The notes: generated by a model from the sequence alone, not told the origin. A DNA stretch of 64,000 nucleotides from Pseudomonas graminis (GCF_900111735.1 NZ_FOHW01000002.1:42347-106346), one strand, 5' to 3'. Shown: positions 34,824 through 44,784, counted from the first letter of the stretch. Numbers and translations: made by a program.

Positions 34824-35927
34824 ATGCCTGCTCAAGCCTTGTTTAAACCCTTCCATATGGGCAGCCTCGAGTTGCCGACGCGCATCGTCATGGCACCGAT
34901 GACCCGCTCGTTTTCACCCGGAGGCATACCGAATGCCAAAGTGATCGAGTATTACCGTCGTCGCGCGTCTGCGGGCGTTGGCTTGATCATTACCGAAGGC
35001 ACCACGGTTGGGCACAAGGCCTCGAATGGCTACCCGAACGTGCCGCAGTTCTTCGGCGAAGCGGCGCTGGAAGGGTGGCGCAAAGTGGTGGAAGCGGTTC
35101 ACGAAGAAGGCGGCAAGATCGTGCCGCAGCTTTGGCACGTTGGCGCTGTGCGGCGGCTGGGCACGGAGCCCGACGGTACGGTGCCTGCCTATGGCCCGAC
35201 CGAGAAGCTCAAGGACGGTAACGTTGTCGTTCATGGCATGAGCAAGCAAGACATCGACGAGGTCGTCGCGGCGTTCGCCCAGGCGGCGAAAGACGCCAAG
35301 GCCATCGGCATGGACGGCGTCGAGATCCATGGCGCCCATGGTTATCTGGTCGATCAGTTCTTCTGGGAAGGCACCAATCAGCGTACCGACGAATACGGCG
35401 GTGACCTCGCGCACCGCTCACGCTTCGCCATCGAGTTGATTCAGGCCGTGCGAGCCGCCGTGGGCCCGGATTATCCGATTATCTTTCGTTACTCGCAGTG
35501 GAAGCAGCAGGATTACAGCGCACGGCTGGTGCAAACGGTGGAAGAACTCGACGCCTTCCTCAAGCCGCTGTCCGACGCCGGGGTGGACATTTTCCACTGC
35601 TCGACGCGGCGTTTCTGGGAGCCTGAGTTCGAAGGCTCCGACCTGAACCTGGCCGGATGGACGCGCAAGCTCACCGGTAAACCGACCATCACGGTGGGCA
35701 GTGTCGGACTGGACGGCGAGTTTTTGCAGTTCATGGTCAACACCGACAAAGTCGCCCAGCCCGCGAGCCTTGAAAACTTGCTCAAGCGTCTGGGTGACGA
35801 GGAGTTCGATCTGGTCGCGGTAGGCCGCGCGTTGCTGGTCGACCCGGACTGGGCGATGAAAGTGAAGGAAGGCCGCGAGCACGACATTTTGCCGTTCAGC
35901 CGCGAAGCCCTGGGCCGGTTGGAGTGA
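34824..35927 (+). CDS. old yellow enzyme family NADH:flavin oxidoreductase
   Basis: 367 residues with an FMN-binding TIM barrel. Motifs seen: RIVMAPMTRSFSPGG near the N-terminus, VPQLWHVG, and EIHGAHGYLVDQF near residue 172 with the substrate-binding His pair. Family members reduce alkenes or nitro compounds with NAD(P)H. No regulator is adjacent. GAGGACGCCTGC precedes the start. It resembles P. aeruginosa PA0840 by position. Confidence 0.88.
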   Translation: MPAQALFKPFHMGSLELPTRIVMAPMTRSFSPGGIPNAKVIEYYRRRASAGVGLIITEGTTVGHKASNGYPNVPQFFGEAALEGWRKVVEAVHEEGGKIVPQLWHVGAVRRLGTEPDGTVPAYGPTEKLKDGNVVVHGMSKQDIDEVVAAFAQAAKDAKAIGMDGVEIHGAHGYLVDQFFWEGTNQRTDEYGGDLAHRSRFAIELIQAVRAAVGPDYPIIFRYSQWKQQDYSARLVQTVEELDAFLKPLSDAGVDIFHCSTRRFWEPEFEGSDLNLAGWTRKLTGKPTITVGSVGLDGEFLQFMVNTDKVAQPASLENLLKRLGDEEFDLVAVGRALLVDPDWAMKVKEGREHDILPFSREALGRLE

Positions 35928-35990
35928 TGATCCGGTCGCTTAGCCGGCGCGGTCTTCATGAGTAAAAGATTCCACAGGCGTCGCACCTTT

Positions 35991-36081
35991 TGTAGGAGTG
36001 AGCTTGCTCGCGAAGAGGCAGGTACATCCGCCGCCTATTCAGCGGTTTAAATACTGTCTTCGTGAGCACGCTCATTCCCAC
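35991..36081. repeat. REPIN with a decayed right arm
   Basis: The left REP TGTAGGAGTGAGCTTGCTCGC is intact. The right one reads TCGTGAGCACGCTCATTCCCA, with several changes. Confidence 0.75.
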
Positions 36082-36123
36082 CCATATGGCGTTTGGAGAC
36101 AGTGTGAGGCTCTTCTGTGACCA

Positions 36124-37290
36124 CTACACGCCCAGAACAACCCCTTCCCGCGTCTCGCTCGCAGCGCGCAGGTAAGTCTCGAATGAGTCGATAATTCCGG
36201 CCCATCCCTGACGACTCGCGTGCTGGCGGGCATTCAGCCTGACCCGGCGCAACGTTTCTTCATCCTCAAGCATCCAGCGTGCGGCATCGATGAATCCTTC
36301 CGCATCCCCCGGCATCGCCACCGCCCCATTGTGGCCGTGGCGAATATGCTGAGCCGCCGCCGCTTCGTCATAGGCGACCACCCCAAGACCTGACGCCAGC
36401 GCTTCCAGCACGACGTTGCCGAAGGTTTCAGTCAGACTCGGAAACAGAAACAGATCACTCGACGCATAGTGCGCCGCCAGCGCATCCCCGCGCTGGGTGC
36501 CGCAGAAGATGGCGTCCGGGAGCTGACGCTGCAGAGTGGGCCGGACCGGTCCATCGCCGACGATCACCAGCCGCAGGTTTTTCTCGGGATAGGTGCTGAC
36601 CAGTCCGTCAAAGGTGGTCTTCAGCAGCCCCAGGTTTTTCTCCGCCGCCAGCCGTCCGACATGCAGGATAGCCGTATCGCCCGGTTCAAGCCCCCAGCTT
36701 TCACGCAGCGCACTCGAACGCTTGGACGGGTGAAACAACTGGCAGTCGACCCCACGGGACAGCAACTCCAATCGCTCGAAGCCTCGGCGTTCGAGTTCGG
36801 TTTTCTGCGTGAAACTGGGCACGAGCGTGGCGTTAGAGCGGTTATGAAACCAGCGCAGGTAAGTCGTCAGCAGGCGAGTGACGAAGCTCAGCCCGTACTG
36901 CCGGGTGTATTGCTGAAAGTTGGTATGAAACCCGCTGACGATGGCGATCCCCAGCCGCCTCGCAGCACGCAATGCCGAGAGACCGAGCGGGCCTTCCGTC
37001 GCGATATACAGCACGTCAGGACGGTTGCGCTGCCAGCGGCGCAGCAGTTTGTGCATCGACGACTGCCCCCACTGCAATCCGGGATACCCTGGAATCGGCC
37101 AGCCACGGCACAGCATCAAATCTTCCCCGGCCGCGCGCATTTCATCGTCGCTCTGCCGCGGCCGAATCACCTCAACCCGATGCCCCCGCAGGCGCAGACC
37201 GTCGCATAAACGGCTGAGCGTATTGGCCACGCCGTTTATTTCCGGGGCATACGTTTCGGTGATCAGGGTAATACGCAGGGATTTACTCAT
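36124..37290 (-). CDS. glycosyltransferase family 4 protein
   Basis: 388 residues in two Rossmann-like GT-B halves. Seen: TETYAPEINGVANTLSRL (N-terminal acceptor domain), ILHVGRLAAEKNL near residue 209, VIVGDGPVRPTLQ and the E-X7-E motif ETFGNVVLE near residue 296. The donor is probably an activated hexose such as GDP-mannose; the acceptor is unknown, perhaps a lipid. It lies alone, as does PA0842 in P. aeruginosa (recalled). Confidence 0.88.
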   Translation of the reverse strand: MSKSLRITLITETYAPEINGVANTLSRLCDGLRLRGHRVEVIRPRQSDDEMRAAGEDLMLCRGWPIPGYPGLQWGQSSMHKLLRRWQRNRPDVLYIATEGPLGLSALRAARRLGIAIVSGFHTNFQQYTRQYGLSFVTRLLTTYLRWFHNRSNATLVPSFTQKTELERRGFERLELLSRGVDCQLFHPSKRSSALRESWGLEPGDTAILHVGRLAAEKNLGLLKTTFDGLVSTYPEKNLRLVIVGDGPVRPTLQRQLPDAIFCGTQRGDALAAHYASSDLFLFPSLTETFGNVVLEALASGLGVVAYDEAAAAQHIRHGHNGAVAMPGDAEGFIDAARWMLEDEETLRRVRLNARQHASRQGWAGIIDSFETYLRAASETREGVVLGV

Positions 37291-37615
37291 GACGTCAGTT
37301 TCTGAGCGGGTCGTTGCGCTTGTGTGGCGGTTGAGTGATGGATTTGTGACTGCTAGAAACGCCGAGAGGGACTAGGTAGAAGTTAGGGAAGTAATAATAA
37401 GCGATATGCGTACGCATGAATTATTGGTCTGATAGGGCAGTAGGATGTTTCCTAGTTGCTCTTTATTACAGGTTTTGCTGTTGACTACGCCTCCGTCCTG
37501 AATAACGTCAGGGGATCGAGCTCCTCAAATCTATTGATGAGTTGTTAATCGATAAGCGTTTATCGGAACTGACGCTGGGTTCGATATCCGTCCCTTTATT
37601 TCAGGAAGTATTTAT
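37291..37615. other. AT-rich gap with palindromes
   Basis: About 325 bases without a gene and lower in GC than its flanks. It contains the perfect 12-base palindrome ATGCGTACGCAT (37406-37417) and CGATAA / TTATCG around 37552-37567. It probably holds the promoter for the FlhE-like gene. Confidence 0.4.
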
Positions 37616-37632
37616 ATGAAAACTTTAAATGG

Positions 37633-38025
37633 TTGAACGGTGGTGCTGTTGCTGCAAGCTTTGCATTTTCGGCAACTATGTTGTCAGCTCCGGCTCTGGC
37701 TGGAAGCTCCAACTCTTCAGTAAAACTACCAACGCTGCATTCTAAAAATTATGTATATACTGCTCATCTGCCAACAGCTTCTGGGTTGCGCACTGGGCAG
37801 TCAATCAAAAGTATTAGCTGGAACTGGAATGTGCACGGATGGCCGCGAGGGCTTCAGGTTCAGCTTTGTCAAGGCCCTACCAGGTGCATTGACGTTTCCC
37901 GCCAACGTATAGGCTCAACAAATAAGTTTAAGCATTTCCAGCCTTTCTACTACGAGTTTATGTTGTCCGACCCTGGCCGTGTACCAGTGGCCGGTCTCTT
38001 GGGAAAGCTTACTGTAGATTGGTAA
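37633..38025 (+). CDS. FlhE-like secreted protein with unusual start
   Basis: 130 residues read from a TTG. The pattern IKSISWNWNV, WPRGLQVQLCQGPTRCID and GLLGKLTVDW resembles FlhE, a periplasmic flagellar-export chaperone: paired Cys and a C-terminal strand. The signal-peptide tail (FSATMLSAPALA-GSS) is in this frame. The well-placed start is ATG 37616 after TCAGGAAG, but it gives only MKTLNG then TGA (37634-37636), which overlaps the TTG (TTGA). It is either a one-base deletion that broke the gene or a six-codon leader coupled to the main frame. Confidence 0.5.
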   Translation: MNGGAVAASFAFSATMLSAPALAGSSNSSVKLPTLHSKNYVYTAHLPTASGLRTGQSIKSISWNWNVHGWPRGLQVQLCQGPTRCIDVSRQRIGSTNKFKHFQPFYYEFMLSDPGRVPVAGLLGKLTVDW

Positions 38026-38037
38026 GGTAACAGCTTA

Positions 38038-38075
38038 TACCCGCACTCACCGTAGGTGAGCGCGGGTCGTTTTAT
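38038..38075 (+). terminator. terminator after FlhE-like gene
   Basis: The stem ACCCGC-A-CTCACC / GGTGAG-C-GCGGGT is followed by CGTTTTAT. It is convergent with the minus-strand gene that ends at 38072. Confidence 0.85.
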
Positions 38076-38566
38076 AGTCCAAGCATGTCTTGGAATTCTT
38101 TTGGCATTGAGTCGTGAAACTCAAAAATTTTTTCCAGAATCTGATCAGCAGATGTGCCTTTTTTTATTTCTTGTCGGTACAAGTTTGCACACTGACGTTG
38201 CATCTCTTGGCTGATTTTAGCGAAGTAAGCTTCTGTCTTCGGCGTTACCAGTTCTCCGGTTCCGGAATAACGGATATTGGGCCTGTCCGATACGTCTAGC
38301 AAAGCGTGAGCTAAATAGTTAAAAGCATACCCATGGGCTATTTTTTTGCCCTCTTCAGGATTAGCCTTCGCTACTTCCAACGATCGTTCGCGCCCCTGCG
38401 CGCGTTCTTCGAGTCTAGCTGGCTCGCTAATAGCAGGGGATCTGGGTGCTGCCTCTCGCAGGACCCCCGCGAACGTGCTCGCGGGCGGATTGCTTGGCTT
38501 GTTCGAAACTGAATTGCCGGTGTCTACTGAGGTATGCGCGAACACAGAAACAGGGTTTATACGCAT
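38072..38566 (-). CDS. protein with effector-like N-terminus, unknown function
   Basis: 164 residues, not recognised. The first 50 residues (MRINPVSVFAHTSVDTGNSV then SNKPSNPPAST) are polar, rich in Ser/Thr/Asn/Pro and have no acid in the first 15, like type III secretion signals of Pseudomonas. The rest is a helical domain (KIAHGYAFNYLAHALLDVS onward, ending KEFQDMLGL). AAGGAGCATCC precedes the ATG. No chaperone or secretion gene is nearby. Its GC content is lower than the neighbours' and suggests transfer. Confidence 0.55.
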   Translation of the reverse strand: MRINPVSVFAHTSVDTGNSVSNKPSNPPASTFAGVLREAAPRSPAISEPARLEERAQGRERSLEVAKANPEEGKKIAHGYAFNYLAHALLDVSDRPNIRYSGTGELVTPKTEAYFAKISQEMQRQCANLYRQEIKKGTSADQILEKIFEFHDSMPKEFQDMLGL

Positions 38567-38768
38567 GGATGCTCCTTGAGTGGTGGTGCGCCAACCAGAG
38601 TAGGTAGGCGTTCGGTTCCTCGCCCGGAGTGGGCATTTCCATGGTTAAACACGAAGGCTGTGGGACGTTATGAATAGTGTTGTAGGAACGGTCCTGATTT
38701 TCCCGAGGTTGATTAAATCAGTGTTTCCGCCTTTAGCATGCGTCGCCTCAACTTCTGGGGGAAACGCT

Positions 38769-39374
38769 GTGTCCGAACAATTCAATACACCACCTGCTGC
38801 CGATTTGACGGCTTTGCCTACGAGCGGCCCACCGTTTTATACGGTATCGCTGGTCAAGTTGACGGTGATGATGTTTATCACTTGCGGGTTGTACGGGCTC
38901 TACTGGTATTACAAAAACTGGTCGCGATACAAAGCGTATTCGGCGAAGCCGATCTGGCCGGCTGTGCGCACGCTTTTCTGTTTTTTCTACATCCCGTCAC
39001 TGTTCAGCAAGGTAGATGCCGCGCTTAAAGAGAAGGGTCGAGGCGGTATCCCTTACTGGGGCGTCTACGTAGCAGGGATCTACCTTCTTACGTTTACCCC
39101 TTCGATTGTCACTGGGTACGCATCGGGCATGGGCAGCAGTCCGTCCACAGCGCTAGGGCTTATCCCGACCATGGCGGTCTACGCCACTACCGGGCTGGGC
39201 CAGTTCTTAATCATGCTTAGGGTTCAGTCGTTCATCAATCGGCTGGACGGCAAGTCCGGAGAAAGTTGCAGGATCCGCTTCACGTTTTGGGATGTGGTCT
39301 GGGCGGTGACAGGCATCTGTTATTGGACACTGTTAGTGCAGATCTATGCCTGGCTGAGCTCAGCAAACATGTAA
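38769..39374 (+). CDS. multi-pass membrane protein of unknown function
   Basis: About 201 residues from GTG 38769 (preceded by GGGGGAAA); an ATG at 38670 with a weak ribosome-binding site is the alternative. The segment FYTVSLVKLTVMMFITCGLY and then WYYKNWSRYKAYS is the DUF4234-like pattern. Four or five hydrophobic segments follow, ending LLVQIYAWLSSANM. It is followed by a terminator. The function is unknown. Confidence 0.6.
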   Translation: MSEQFNTPPAADLTALPTSGPPFYTVSLVKLTVMMFITCGLYGLYWYYKNWSRYKAYSAKPIWPAVRTLFCFFYIPSLFSKVDAALKEKGRGGIPYWGVYVAGIYLLTFTPSIVTGYASGMGSSPSTALGLIPTMAVYATTGLGQFLIMLRVQSFINRLDGKSGESCRIRFTFWDVVWAVTGICYWTLLVQIYAWLSSANM

Positions 39375-39380
39375 TACAAA

Positions 39381-39406
39381 AAAGGCCTCGATCGAGGCCT
39401 TTTCTA
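39381..39406. terminator. bidirectional hairpin terminator
   Basis: AAGGCCTCGATCGAGGCCTT is a perfect palindrome flanked by AAAAA on the left and TTTTC on the right, between convergent genes. Confidence 0.85.
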
Positions 39407-39410
39407 CAAA

Positions 39411-40166
39411 TCAGCGAATCCGTTCCGCCAGCGTCTCCGCCCCACGCTCCCTCACCCAGAACAACGTCGCCCCCGCCACTGCAGCCGGCATCATCAGGAT
39501 GTTGACCACAGGAATCAGCAGCACCAGATACACAATCCCGCCGAAACTCATGCTCTGCCATCGCTTGGCGCGCAGCCAGGCGAGCATGTCTTGCCAGCTC
39601 ATTTTGTGGTTGTCGGCGGGGTAGTCGATGTATTGGATTGCCATCATCCACACGCCGAACATCAGCCACAGCGGCGCGGCGACGAGGTTTACCACGGGGA
39701 TCCACGAAAGGATGAACAGGCCGATGGCACGGGGCAGGAAGTAGCCCAGTTTGCGCATTTCCCGGCTAAGGGTGCGCGGGACCATTTCGACCAGCTCGGC
39801 CCAGCTGAAGGCAGGAAAATCGTCCGTCCCGCGCAGGACCACTTCCACCTTCTCGGCGAGAAAGCCATTGAATGGCGCGGCGATGATGTTGGCGATCATG
39901 GTGAAGGTGAAAAATACCATCAGCGCGACAAGCACCACGAACAACGGCCACAGGATGTAGTTGAGAAAGCTGAGCCAGCCGGGGAGGGTCGGCATGAAGG
40001 AGTCGACCCAGAGTCTGAATTCGTGGCCGGCGAAATAAATCATGGCGCTGAACAGCACCAGATTGATGGCCAGCGGCAGCATGACGAACAGGCGCAGGCT
40101 TGGGCTCAGGACCAGTTTCAGGCCTTCGCGCAGGTATTGCGGGCCAGACAGGACGGGTGCAGGCAT
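39411..40166 (-). CDS. cysZ: sulfate transporter CysZ
   Basis: 251 residues of the EI24/CysZ family with four main hydrophobic segments ([39 protein letters not shown] and two later ones). It lets sulfate into the cell for cysteine synthesis. The conserved region [18 protein letters not shown] is near the C-terminus. TGGAGGCACAC precedes the ATG. It is divergent from trxB, as is common in Pseudomonas. Confidence 0.9.
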   Translation of the reverse strand: MPAPVLSGPQYLREGLKLVLSPSLRLFVMLPLAINLVLFSAMIYFAGHEFRLWVDSFMPTLPGWLSFLNYILWPLFVVLVALMVFFTFTMIANIIAAPFNGFLAEKVEVVLRGTDDFPAFSWAELVEMVPRTLSREMRKLGYFLPRAIGLFILSWIPVVNLVAAPLWLMFGVWMMAIQYIDYPADNHKMSWQDMLAWLRAKRWQSMSFGGIVYLVLLIPVVNILMMPAAVAGATLFWVRERGAETLAERIR

Positions 40167-41515
<1,349 letters not shown>

Positions 41516-41528
41516 CCTGATCTCCAGC

Positions 41529-41565
41529 TGAAAAAAACCGGCTTATTGAGCCGGTTTTTTTATAT
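41529..41565. terminator. bidirectional terminator between trxB and the fol operon
   Basis: AAACCGGCT / AGCCGGTTT stem with A-run and T-run on either side. Confidence 0.93.
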
Positions 41566-41600
41566 CTGGCAAACGCGCCTTGTCGCCGAAAAACCTGCGG

Positions 41601-41942
41601 TCATGCCTTGGGCTTGAGCGGCTCGGCCGAGAACTTCACGCCGGCCAGTCCGTTGGCAATCAGCGCCCGAATGTTGCCGTGGTCGGAGCCTTCCGGTGTA
41701 TCGAGCACAGAACGGTAGTGCTCGCCAAAAGCCAGCAGCGCTTCTTCATTGCTCAGGCCTTCCAGCAGCGCCAGGCCGAGGGTCTTGCACGAGCCTTCGT
41801 TCTGGCCAGCGGCGTTTTCCATCGGGCCGTTGCTGAACGCCTGAGGGTGATAATCGTAATGCGCGGCGATGAAGGCCAGCGTGTCTGCGAACGAGTGATT
41901 GCCGCTGGCGAGGCTGGCGCGCAGGGCGTTCAGGTCAGTCAT
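41601..41942 (-). CDS. HopJ-family protein
   Basis: 113 residues, the family first named from the P. syringae HopJ effector but widespread in non-pathogens. The conserved pattern is FIAAHYDYHPQAFSNG, AGQNEGSCKTLGLALLE and HYRSVLDTPEGSDHGNIR. No secretion signal is visible. The role is unknown, perhaps a small housekeeping domain. It overlaps the DUF1244 gene by eight bases and is the last gene of the fol operon. Confidence 0.9.
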   Translation of the reverse strand: MTDLNALRASLASGNHSFADTLAFIAAHYDYHPQAFSNGPMENAAGQNEGSCKTLGLALLEGLSNEEALLAFGEHYRSVLDTPEGSDHGNIRALIANGLAGVKFSAEPLKPKA

Positions 41943-42231
41943 GCTTCGGTTCCTTGGCGAACGCGGCTTGCTGCTCGGCGCTGGCTTCTTTCTGGTACGT
42001 GGATTTCCACTCGCTGTACGGCATGCCGTAAACCACTTCGCGGGCGTCATCCAGGGTGATGTCGATCTGCTTCTCGTCGGCCTCGGCCTTGTACCACTTG
42101 GACAGACAGTTGCGACAGAAACCGGCGAGGTTCATCAGGTCGATGTTCTGCACGTCCTTGCGGCTGTCCAGGTGCGCAACCAGACGGCGGAAAGCGGCGG
42201 CTTCAAGTTCAAGACGTTGTTGCTCGGTCAT
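41935..42231 (-). CDS. DUF1244 protein
   Basis: 98 residues. The core is LMNLAGFCRNCLSKWYKAEA, then YGMPYSEWKSTYQKEAS; the CRNC pair could bind metal. It fits DUF1244, a small family of unknown role. Its end overlaps the hopJ start, so the two are coupled. ATG 42231 is preferred because the reading from 42303 adds unconserved residues. Confidence 0.9.
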   Translation of the reverse strand: MTEQQRLELEAAAFRRLVAHLDSRKDVQNIDLMNLAGFCRNCLSKWYKAEADEKQIDITLDDAREVVYGMPYSEWKSTYQKEASAEQQAAFAKEPKHD

Positions 42232-42318
42232 GGTGTGCTCTGTCGGAAGTAAAGATGGGCGGATAATAAGAGTGGCAGTCAGGCCGGGCAAGCGCGCCCG
42301 CAAAGGCGAGCGCAGGAA

Positions 42319-42690
42319 TCAGCGCGCTGCCGCCAGGGTGATCGACACCGATTCGGCAAACCGCAGCGCGTGGGGCTTATCCACTTCGACTTCGGCGTAT
42401 TGCACTTCTTCATGGGTCATCACCAGGTCGAGCACTTCCTGGGTCAGGCGCTCAAGCAGAGCGAAGCGATTGCTTTCGACGTGCTGGATGATGGCCTTGG
42501 TGATGGTCCGGTAGTTCAACGCGTGATCAATGTCGTTGTCGCGCACCGCTTCCTGGGCCGCGTACAGGATCGTCAGGTTGATCAGCACGTCCTGCTTGTT
42601 GAGGATTTCCGCTTCGTTGATGCCGATAAAGGTACGCAGGCGCAGGTCTTTGACCCTGATGCGTGCGGTGCCGGGTTCGAGTCTTGCCAT
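42319..42690 (-). CDS. folX: dihydroneopterin triphosphate 2'-epimerase
   Basis: 123 residues of the FolB/FolX tunnelling fold (T-fold). The N-terminal [17 protein letters not shown] and the [18 protein letters not shown] end fit FolX. It epimerises 7,8-dihydroneopterin triphosphate to the monapterin form. It lies three bases from folE and in order with folM, so the three genes form the tetrahydromonapterin pathway. In Pseudomonas that cofactor serves phenylalanine hydroxylase. Confidence 0.92.
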   Translation of the reverse strand: MARLEPGTARIRVKDLRLRTFIGINEAEILNKQDVLINLTILYAAQEAVRDNDIDHALNYRTITKAIIQHVESNRFALLERLTQEVLDLVMTHEEVQYAEVEVDKPHALRFAESVSITLAAAR

Positions 42691-42693
42691 GGA

Positions 42694-43254
42694 CTACTTG
42701 CTCCGTCCGATCAATTGCAGAAATTCCATGCGGGTCGTCGTCGACTCGCGGAAGGCGCCGAGCATTACCGAGGTGTTCATGGTCGAGTTCTGCTTCTCAA
42801 CGCCGCGCATCATCATGCACATGTGCTGAGCCTCGATCACCACGGCCACGCCTGCGGCCTTGGTCACGTCCTGAATCGCATCGGCGATCTGCCGCGTCAG
42901 GTTTTCCTGAATCTGCAGGCGCCGCGCAAACATGTCGACGATGCGCGCGATTTTCGAAAGGCCGAGAACTTTCCCGGTGGGGATATACGCGACGTGAGCC
43001 TTGCCGATGAAGGGCAGCAGGTGATGCTCGCACAGCGAATACAGCTCGATGTCCTTGACGATCACCATCTCGTCGCTCGCGGAGGCAAACAGCGCGCCGT
43101 TGACGATATCGTCCAGCGTCTGCGCGTAGCCATGACAGAGGTATTGCATCGCCTTGGCGGCGCGCTTGGGCGTATCCAGCAGGCCTTCGCGTTCAGGATC
43201 TTCACCCAGGCCGACGAGGATTTCACGGTAATGCTGTGGCAGTGACTGGGTCAT
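42694..43254 (-). CDS. folE: GTP cyclohydrolase I
   Basis: 186 residues. Zinc ligands are C75 and H78 in [10 protein letters not shown] and the later Cys in HMCMMMRG. It converts GTP to 7,8-dihydroneopterin triphosphate, the first pterin step. ATG 43254 is used; the frame also opens from a TTG one codon upstream. It stands between folM and folX in the operon. Pseudomonas usually has a second folE elsewhere, and this copy is the one paired with folX-folM. Confidence 0.95.
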   Translation of the reverse strand: MTQSLPQHYREILVGLGEDPEREGLLDTPKRAAKAMQYLCHGYAQTLDDIVNGALFASASDEMVIVKDIELYSLCEHHLLPFIGKAHVAYIPTGKVLGLSKIARIVDMFARRLQIQENLTRQIADAIQDVTKAAGVAVVIEAQHMCMMMRGVEKQNSTMNTSVMLGAFRESTTTRMEFLQLIGRSK

Positions 43255-43274
43255 CAATGGTTCCTCGGGGCGGC

Positions 43275-43985
43275 TTACTTGACGTGCCTTCCGCCGTTTA
43301 CGGTCAGAGTGGTGCCGGTGACGTATGGGTTGTCGAGCAGATAGCGCAGGCTCTGGTAAATCACCTCGGCGCCGGGTTCGATCCCCAGTGCCGATTTTTC
43401 CAGCGTGCGCGCGCGGTATGCCGCATCGTCGTCGGGTTGAAACATCAGCATGGCCGGAGCGATGCCGTTGACCTTGATATGGGGCGCATACCGGGCTGCG
43501 AAGGACAGGGTCAGGTTTTCCAGCCCCGCCTTGCTCGCGCTGTAAGCGATGTGCTTGCTACTGCCCTTGCGGGTGACATCGTCGCTGATGTGAATAATGT
43601 CGGCCGTCTCCGAGCGCCGCAACAGCTCGGCGCAGTGCAGATTGATGAGGTAGGGCGCCAGCATGTGGACATTGAACATCTGCATGAACACCTCCGCCTC
43701 GTCCCCAGGCGTCTCGGCCAGCCAGTCGGATGCGTTGTGCACGATGGCCCTCAGGCTGTCGGTGTGCTCTTTGAGCCGGGCGATGAAGTCCAGCACGCTC
43801 GTCTCCGACGAAAAGTCGGCCTGAAGTACCACCGCGCCCAGCGTCTTCAAACGCTGCACGCCCGGCCGCTCACTGCGGTAGGTGATGATCACCCGCTGGC
43901 CTTCCGCCAACAGACGCTCGGCGCAATAGAGGCCGACGCGCTGGCTGGCACCAGTGATCAAGACAGGGGCAGGGAAGCAGGCCAT
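43275..43985 (-). CDS. folM: dihydromonapterin reductase
   Basis: 236 residues of the short-chain dehydrogenase fold. NADPH-binding TGASQRVG is near residue 11, NASDWLAE follows, and catalytic YSASKAGLE (Y-X3-K) lies near 152-160. It reduces dihydromonapterin to tetrahydromonapterin. ATG 43985 is preferred over GTG 43994. It is the first gene of the operon; a candidate light-regulated promoter lies about 100 bases upstream. Confidence 0.92.
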   Translation of the reverse strand: MACFPAPVLITGASQRVGLYCAERLLAEGQRVIITYRSERPGVQRLKTLGAVVLQADFSSETSVLDFIARLKEHTDSLRAIVHNASDWLAETPGDEAEVFMQMFNVHMLAPYLINLHCAELLRRSETADIIHISDDVTRKGSSKHIAYSASKAGLENLTLSFAARYAPHIKVNGIAPAMLMFQPDDDAAYRARTLEKSALGIEPGAEVIYQSLRYLLDNPYVTGTTLTVNGGRHVK

Positions 43986-44074
43986 GGTCGTCACGCATTC
44001 ATCAACGGGGGAGAGAGGTCGGGCGAGTCGGTGCTGAATGGCGAACAGTGGATGCTCGCGTGCACCATCGAAAA

Positions 44075-44134
44075 CGACCGTGGGGCAAAGTTACCCCAAC
44101 GGTCGGTTCTTGTACAATACCGCAGGGCTGTACA
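44075..44134 (-). promoter_or_regulatory. predicted fol-operon promoter with PplR/LitR-type operator
   Basis: TGTACA at 44129-44134 and at 44111-44116 are separated by exactly 12 bases. This fits T(G/A)TACA-N12-TGTA(C/T)A, which I recall as the site of the light-responsive MerR regulator PplR1/LitR in P. putida. Read on the minus strand, TTGTAC (44117-44112) as -35 and GTAACT (44094-44089) as -10 are 17 bases apart, so the inner repeat overlaps the -35 box. A hairpin CGACCG-T-GGGG / CCCC-AA-CGGTCG (44075-44105) covers the -10 and start region. The regulator gene is not in the window. Confidence 0.65.
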
Positions 44135-44214
44135 TGTTTTTGAATCGGCGAAAGACCGGGCATTGCAAGGCAGGTCGGCGGCGCCCGGATCGGGAAAGCG
44201 CTTGTCGCTGAGCG

Positions 44215-44784
44215 CTAGCTGTTGGACACCGGCTCGGTGCCGCTGACCTGCGCAGGCGTGTTGGTGTTCAGCCAGCCCGCCAGAAGATGGGTCGACAGCG
44301 GAATGAACCAGAACACCATCAGCGGCGTGAGGATCAACGTGCTGATCATGATGCGCGGGAACAGATCCAGCTGACTGAGCAGCGGCCCCAAGACGAAGTT
44401 GAAGATCAGCGACACCGGAAAGAACGCCAGCCAGATGGCAACGGCTTGCTTCCAGCGCGGCGGGCGCTGACCGACTGCGCCAAACCAGCCGTCGATGCCG
44501 CTCACGCGGTGTACGGAATTTTTGGCAAACAGGCCGCTGCCGCGCACCAGCCAGGAGCGTCGGGAGGCAGAATGCTCCCAGGCGTGCATGGTGGCCTGAT
44601 CGGCAAAGCGGAAAATAATCTGGAATTCGTCATCCCCTGGCGGCGGCGCGAGGACGCCTGACCCTAGATAGCCGGGGAAGTCTGTAGCGAGTTGTTCGCC
44701 TTCTTGCAGCCAGGCCATCAGTTCCTGATAGCGGCCATGGGCGACGCGACGGGCAACCATCAGCGTGACGGGTGAGGTAGACAT
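44215..44784 (-). CDS. antibiotic biosynthesis monooxygenase-domain membrane protein
   Basis: 189 residues: an ABM-type ferredoxin-like domain (VTLMVARRVAHGRYQELMAW, then FQIIFRFADQATMHAWEHS) followed by two hydrophobic segments (AVAIWLAFFPVSLIFNFVL, MISTLILTPLMVFWFIPL). The ABM fold oxidises or binds aromatic or haem-like compounds, and the membrane tail is common in Pseudomonas members. The role is unknown. It lies 230 bases upstream of folM, on the same strand. Confidence 0.8.
   Translation of the reverse strand: MSTSPVTLMVARRVAHGRYQELMAWLQEGEQLATDFPGYLGSGVLAPPPGDDEFQIIFRFADQATMHAWEHSASRRSWLVRGSGLFAKNSVHRVSGIDGWFGAVGQRPPRWKQAVAIWLAFFPVSLIFNFVLGPLLSQLDLFPRIMISTLILTPLMVFWFIPLSTHLLAGWLNTNTPAQVSGTEPVSNS

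Noticed and set aside
38567..38630. Hrp box (GGAACC ... CCAC) before the effector-like gene
   Set aside because: GGAACCGA and CCACTCA are present on the minus strand but 28 bases apart; the Hrp box needs about 15-17, so I do not call a HrpL promoter.
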